From positions 117,783 through 181,782 of the forward strand of contig NZ_AKJY01000002.1 of assembly GCF_000282115.1 (NCBI RefSeq): a stretch of 64,000 nucleotides of DNA. The letters are read 5' to 3'. Shown in pieces: positions 62,101 through 64,000 of the stretch. The DNA comes from Chryseobacterium populi (lineage in GTDB: Bacteria; Bacteroidota; Bacteroidia; Flavobacteriales; Weeksellaceae). How positions within the stretch are numbered: the first letter of the stretch is position 1; every line of letters begins with the position of its first letter. The notes beneath the pieces were generated by a model, which saw only the letters and a list, made by a program, of their open reading frames with translations, was not told the origin of the DNA and did not search any database. The translations under genes and the position numbers were made by a program.

Positions 62101-63553
62101 GAATCGCAAATCCTACTGTTTTAGCCATCGGTGAAAACATTTTGCCTTCAATTCCTGCAAGGGTAAGAATCGGGATATAAACGATCAGAATAATGATCTC
62201 CCCAAATGCTGCGCTTCCCCGGATTTTTGAAGCTGACAGGAAAACTTCTTCATCCATCTCCTGTTGGGTAAGTCTCTGCATAGATTTTCGTAATCCCAAA
62301 TGGTGGAGGGTTGCTTCGACAATAATTACAGCACCATCTACAATAAGGCCGAAATCAATGGCTCCGAGACTCATCAGGTTGGCACTTACCCCAAAAATAT
62401 TCATCATTCCCAATGCAAATAACAATGATAAAGGAATTGCGGAAGCTACAATGAGCCCGGCCCTGAAATTTCCGAGAAATAATACTAAAACGAAAATGAC
62501 AATCAGTGCTCCTTCAATTAAATTCTTTTCAACAGTACCTATGGCACGGTTAACAAGATCTGTTCTGTCCAGAAATGGCTCTATAACTATATCTGCAGGC
62601 AATGATTTCTGGATAACCGGTATTTTTTCCTTGATTTTAGTAACGACTTCGTTACTGTTGGCGCCTTTAAGCATCATGACCACTCCTCCTACGGCATCGG
62701 TTTGCCCGTTATAGGTCATTGCTCCGTATCTCGTTGCATGCCCGAAGCCTACCTTTGCTACATCTTTAATGAAAACAGGAACATTCCCGGTATTTTTTAC
62801 AGCTATATTCTTTACATCATCTAAAGAAGTGGCAAGACCAATCCCACGAATAAAATAGGCGTTCGGTTTTTTATCAATATAGGCACCACCGGTATTCTGG
62901 TTATTTTTTTCGAGAGCTGTAAAAATATCCGTTACATTGACTCCCATTGCTTTTAAACGATTGGGATTGACAGCGACTTCATATTGTTTCAGCTCGCCTC
63001 CAAAACTGTTTACTTCAGCAACTCCTTCTGTACCATAGAGCTGACGGGCAACAATCCAGTCCTGCATGGTACGGAGATCTTTTGCGTTGTATTTTTTTTC
63101 ACTTCCCTTTTTAGGATGCAAAATATACTGGTATACTTCTCCTAATCCTGTACTTACAGGAGCCAGTTCCGGAGTTCCGATTCCTTTGGGAATGTTTTCT
63201 TCAGCCTGCCTTAATCTTTCATTGATCAGCTGTCTGGCAAAATAGATGTCCACTTTATCTTTAAAGACAACGGTAATGACAGATAATCCGAATCTTGAAA
63301 TACTCCTTGTCTCTAATATATCCGGAACAGTTGCAATACTTTGTTCGAGAGGAAAAGTAACCAACTGTTCGACTTCCTGCCCTGCAAGCGTAGGGCATAC
63401 GGTGATAATCTGCACCTGGTTATTGGTAATATCCGGTACAGCATCAATGGGCAGCCTGGTAGCACTCCAAACGCCCCAAACGATAAGCAACAAAGTCATT
63501 ATACCGATAACGATTTTGTTTTTGATGCTAAATTTTATGATTGTATCTAACAC
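59189..63553 (-). CDS. czcA: Fused CzcA (RND pump) and CzcC (TolC-like) heavy-metal efflux protein
   Basis: The product is 1454 residues from GTG 63553 (residues 2-13 LDTIIKFSIKNK, the normal CzcA beginning); an ATG at 63628 would add 25 polar residues and is the alternative. The first 1035 or so residues are an HME-type RND pump (signatures NNQVQIITVCPTLAGQEVEQ, GAIDFGLIVDGAVIIVE with the TM4 acidic residue, and GVGFIALFGVAVLNGIVLIG, in parts). At about residues 1038-1059 (KPLTIVILFGFLLLGQSVNAQ) a signal-peptide-like segment joins it to a TolC/CzcC-like outer-membrane channel subunit. Expression is probably governed by the operator at 63754-63768. Confidence 0.9.
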   Translation of the reverse strand: MLDTIIKFSIKNKIVIGIMTLLLIVWGVWSATRLPIDAVPDITNNQVQIITVCPTLAGQEVEQLVTFPLEQSIATVPDILETRSISRFGLSVITVVFKDKVDIYFARQLINERLRQAEENIPKGIGTPELAPVSTGLGEVYQYILHPKKGSEKKYNAKDLRTMQDWIVARQLYGTEGVAEVNSFGGELKQYEVAVNPNRLKAMGVNVTDIFTALEKNNQNTGGAYIDKKPNAYFIRGIGLATSLDDVKNIAVKNTGNVPVFIKDVAKVGFGHATRYGAMTYNGQTDAVGGVVMMLKGANSNEVVTKIKEKIPVIQKSLPADIVIEPFLDRTDLVNRAIGTVEKNLIEGALIVIFVLVLFLGNFRAGLIVASAIPLSLLFALGMMNIFGVSANLMSLGAIDFGLIVDGAVIIVEATLHHLGLRKSMQRLTQQEMDEEVFLSASKIRGSAAFGEIIILIVYIPILTLAGIEGKMFSPMAKTVGFAILGALILSLTYIPMMCALFLSKKISFKENFSDKMMSWLQKIYQPLLQKAIKIKYTVVGVTVALFTVSLFLFSRMGGEFIPQLEEGDFAFHCILPQGSSLSQSIETSMQASRIIRQFDEVKMVVGKTGSAEVPTDPMPPEATDMIIVLKPQKEWKSKKSYTELADEMTEKLEVIPGVFFEKNQPIQMRFNELMTGIRQDVAVKIFGENMDTLSVYADKVNKVIQSVDGATSPQVERVSGLPQINVTYDRTRMANYGLNVEDVNNVLSTAFAGKSAGQIFENERRFDLVVRLDSLYRTNIDDVNNLMIPTNTGMQIPLSQVASVEYKLGPAQISREAGKRRIVIGFNVKGRDVESVVEDIQKKLTKEIVLPSGYYFTYGGQFENLKEASQRLMIAVPVSLFLIFMLLYFTFRSFKQATLIFTAIPMSAIGGVFALLLRGMPFSISAGVGFIALFGVAVLNGIVLIGTFNQLEKEGMTDVIKRVIEGTKTRLRPVLMTAVVASFGFLPMAVSTSAGAEVQKPLATVVIGGLISATFLTLFVLPMLYIIFNSKINIRRKVIGKPLTIVILFGFLLLGQSVNAQNSKELSLEEAIALMQKNNPSIQSKDLNIQSSEALKPTAKELPKLDFSAQLGQYNSPKFDQSFAISQTIPFPTLFKARKELIQEEVKSKKIERQITENELVRQIRTYFYQIEYLQFNQSRLQYLDSLYGDFIRIALVRFKAGDIKKIEINTAETQKGEINLLLQQNKVYLDNGYQNLKVLLNTDEDVSVPVSQNYEPLKVNYLLDSLTIAGHPSIMIYKQNMEVLEKNKNVEKAQGMPDFSIGYTNQSLIGFHTLNGQEKYFGTGNRFNSVSLGIAIPLTFGATKARIKSLDYQKQMQENNAKLQQQQLEAQLKNSLNQYQQDFQQYQYYVNQAIPNAKNIVKAAQLGYKTGEITYVEYLFALQTATNIELKYLESIQQVNQSVITINSIINK

Positions 63554-63732
63554 AAATTGAGATTTAATTTGTGATTGCCTGTCTTGAATAGGGCTAACTT
63601 TTAACGCCGATCTTCTTACAGACTGCATGCTGTTAAAATCACAAAGGCGCCAGGTTTGATAAATTCAAAATAAGACAATCAATTTATTTTTATTGAAATC
63701 ACACATACACTATCATTTGATATGACAGAATG

Positions 63733-63768
63733 CAAAAGTATCGTGAAGATCTCTGCAATGGAATTGCA
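63733..63768 (-). promoter_or_regulatory. Promoter and operator of the czcA operon
   Basis: TACTTTTG on the minus strand (plus CAAAAGTA, 63733-63740) and, 13 bp upstream, the inverted repeat TGCAAT-GGA-ATTGCA (63754-63768). The pattern and spacing match the P-type ATPase promoter; both sites are followed by AA and then TTTCA one base later. Confidence 0.75.
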
Positions 63769-63815
63769 AAGTTTCAGATGTTCAGAAAGCAGCACTTTCT
63801 GAAAAATAAAATCAA

Positions 63816-63938
63816 TTAAATCTTAGGAGGTTGCCAGATATGGTCATAAACCTGATAGGCAAAGTTATTCTTTCTGAAAAGAATTTTTTTAGAAAAATAA
63901 AACTGAACCTGAGCTGGAATTTTAATCAAAGGTTCCAT
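63816..63938 (-). other. Short open frame or gene remnant with IWQPPKI tail
   Basis: On the minus strand a 40-residue frame from ATG 63938 to TAA 63816-63818 ends YDHIWQPPKI. The frame is stopped 13 codons upstream by TAA (63978-63980), so the part before the ATG is not open. The tail resembles the C-termini of small exported Bacteroidetes proteins found next to czcA genes and, more loosely, the IFRPPVF and IFHPPLA tails of the CxGKCY proteins. It may be a remnant, a frameshifted gene or a short gene. Confidence 0.35.
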
Positions 63939-64000
63939 TTTAAAAGTGGAGTTGCTAACTTTGTTAGGACACCATTCTTATACTCTTTAACTTTAAGAGT

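Noticed and set aside
1..64000. CRISPR arrays, prophage, integrase, complete insertion sequences
   Set aside because: I saw no regular spaced repeats, phage genes, integrases or transposases in the window.

Overview
The window looks like a chromosomal segment of a Bacteroidota bacterium of the Chryseobacterium/Elizabethkingia type (Weeksellaceae). The basis is: low G+C intergenic DNA, Bacteroidetes-type promoters (TTG, about 19 bp, TAnnTTTG), a T9SS type A sorting domain, a GLPGLI family protein, TonB-dependent receptors with Bacteroidetes-type barrels, lipoprotein boxes of the SC(K/N/S) kind, and almost no purine-rich Shine-Dalgarno sites. This assignment rests on family resemblance only.

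Layout. 1-2 kb: end of a glycerol operon (glpK, glpF, a beta-barrel protein). 2.1-6.3 kb: three exported proteins of unknown function. 6.4-7.8 kb: low-affinity iron permease-like and GLPGLI proteins. 8-9 kb: a class I terpene synthase. 9-12.4 kb: the str operon (rpsL-rpsG-fusA-rpsJ, minus strand). 12.5-33.8 kb: mostly housekeeping genes (GT-C-like membrane protein, Dps, pncB, serine hydrolase, a Cys-rich GG-leader peptide, rmuC, an rRNA/tRNA methyltransferase, formyl-THF cyclo-ligase, trhO, an HtrA protease, RidA, LptD, an amidase, rpsT, three tRNA-Glu). 33.9-40.3 kb: a two-component system beside an outer-membrane beta-barrel protein, then a GntR/FadR regulator with an Fsr-like MFS pump.

40.4-47.5 kb is a vitamin B12 uptake operon on the minus strand: a cobalamin riboswitch, a BtuB-like receptor, a BtuG-like surface beta-propeller lipoprotein, a second surface lipoprotein and a T9SS-secreted beta-propeller protein. 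47.7-53.3 kb is a likely copper-handling operon: a small CxGKCY protein, a YHS lipoprotein, SCO, an exported Fe/Mn SOD, a second CxGKCY protein, MbnP-like, MbnH-like di-haem peroxidase and an outer-membrane protein with a CDACGC motif. 53.6-63.8 kb is a zinc/cadmium/cobalt efflux island: a fused CzcA-CzcC pump, CzcB, bestrophin, CDF exporter, Fur-family regulator and P-type ATPase.

Main new observations. (1) The same operator, TGCAAT-N3-ATTGCA, sits exactly 13 bp upstream of the -7 element of both the czcA promoter and the P-type ATPase promoter, so the Fur-family gene between them probably controls both. (2) Two paralogous small membrane proteins align without gaps over 60 residues around C36, C46 and C50 and bracket the copper operon. 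(3) Three TTAAC boxes at an exact 11-bp period lie where the -33 element should be in front of the outer-membrane protein next to the two-component system. (4) The CzcA-CzcC fusion carries an internal signal-peptide-like segment at its joint.
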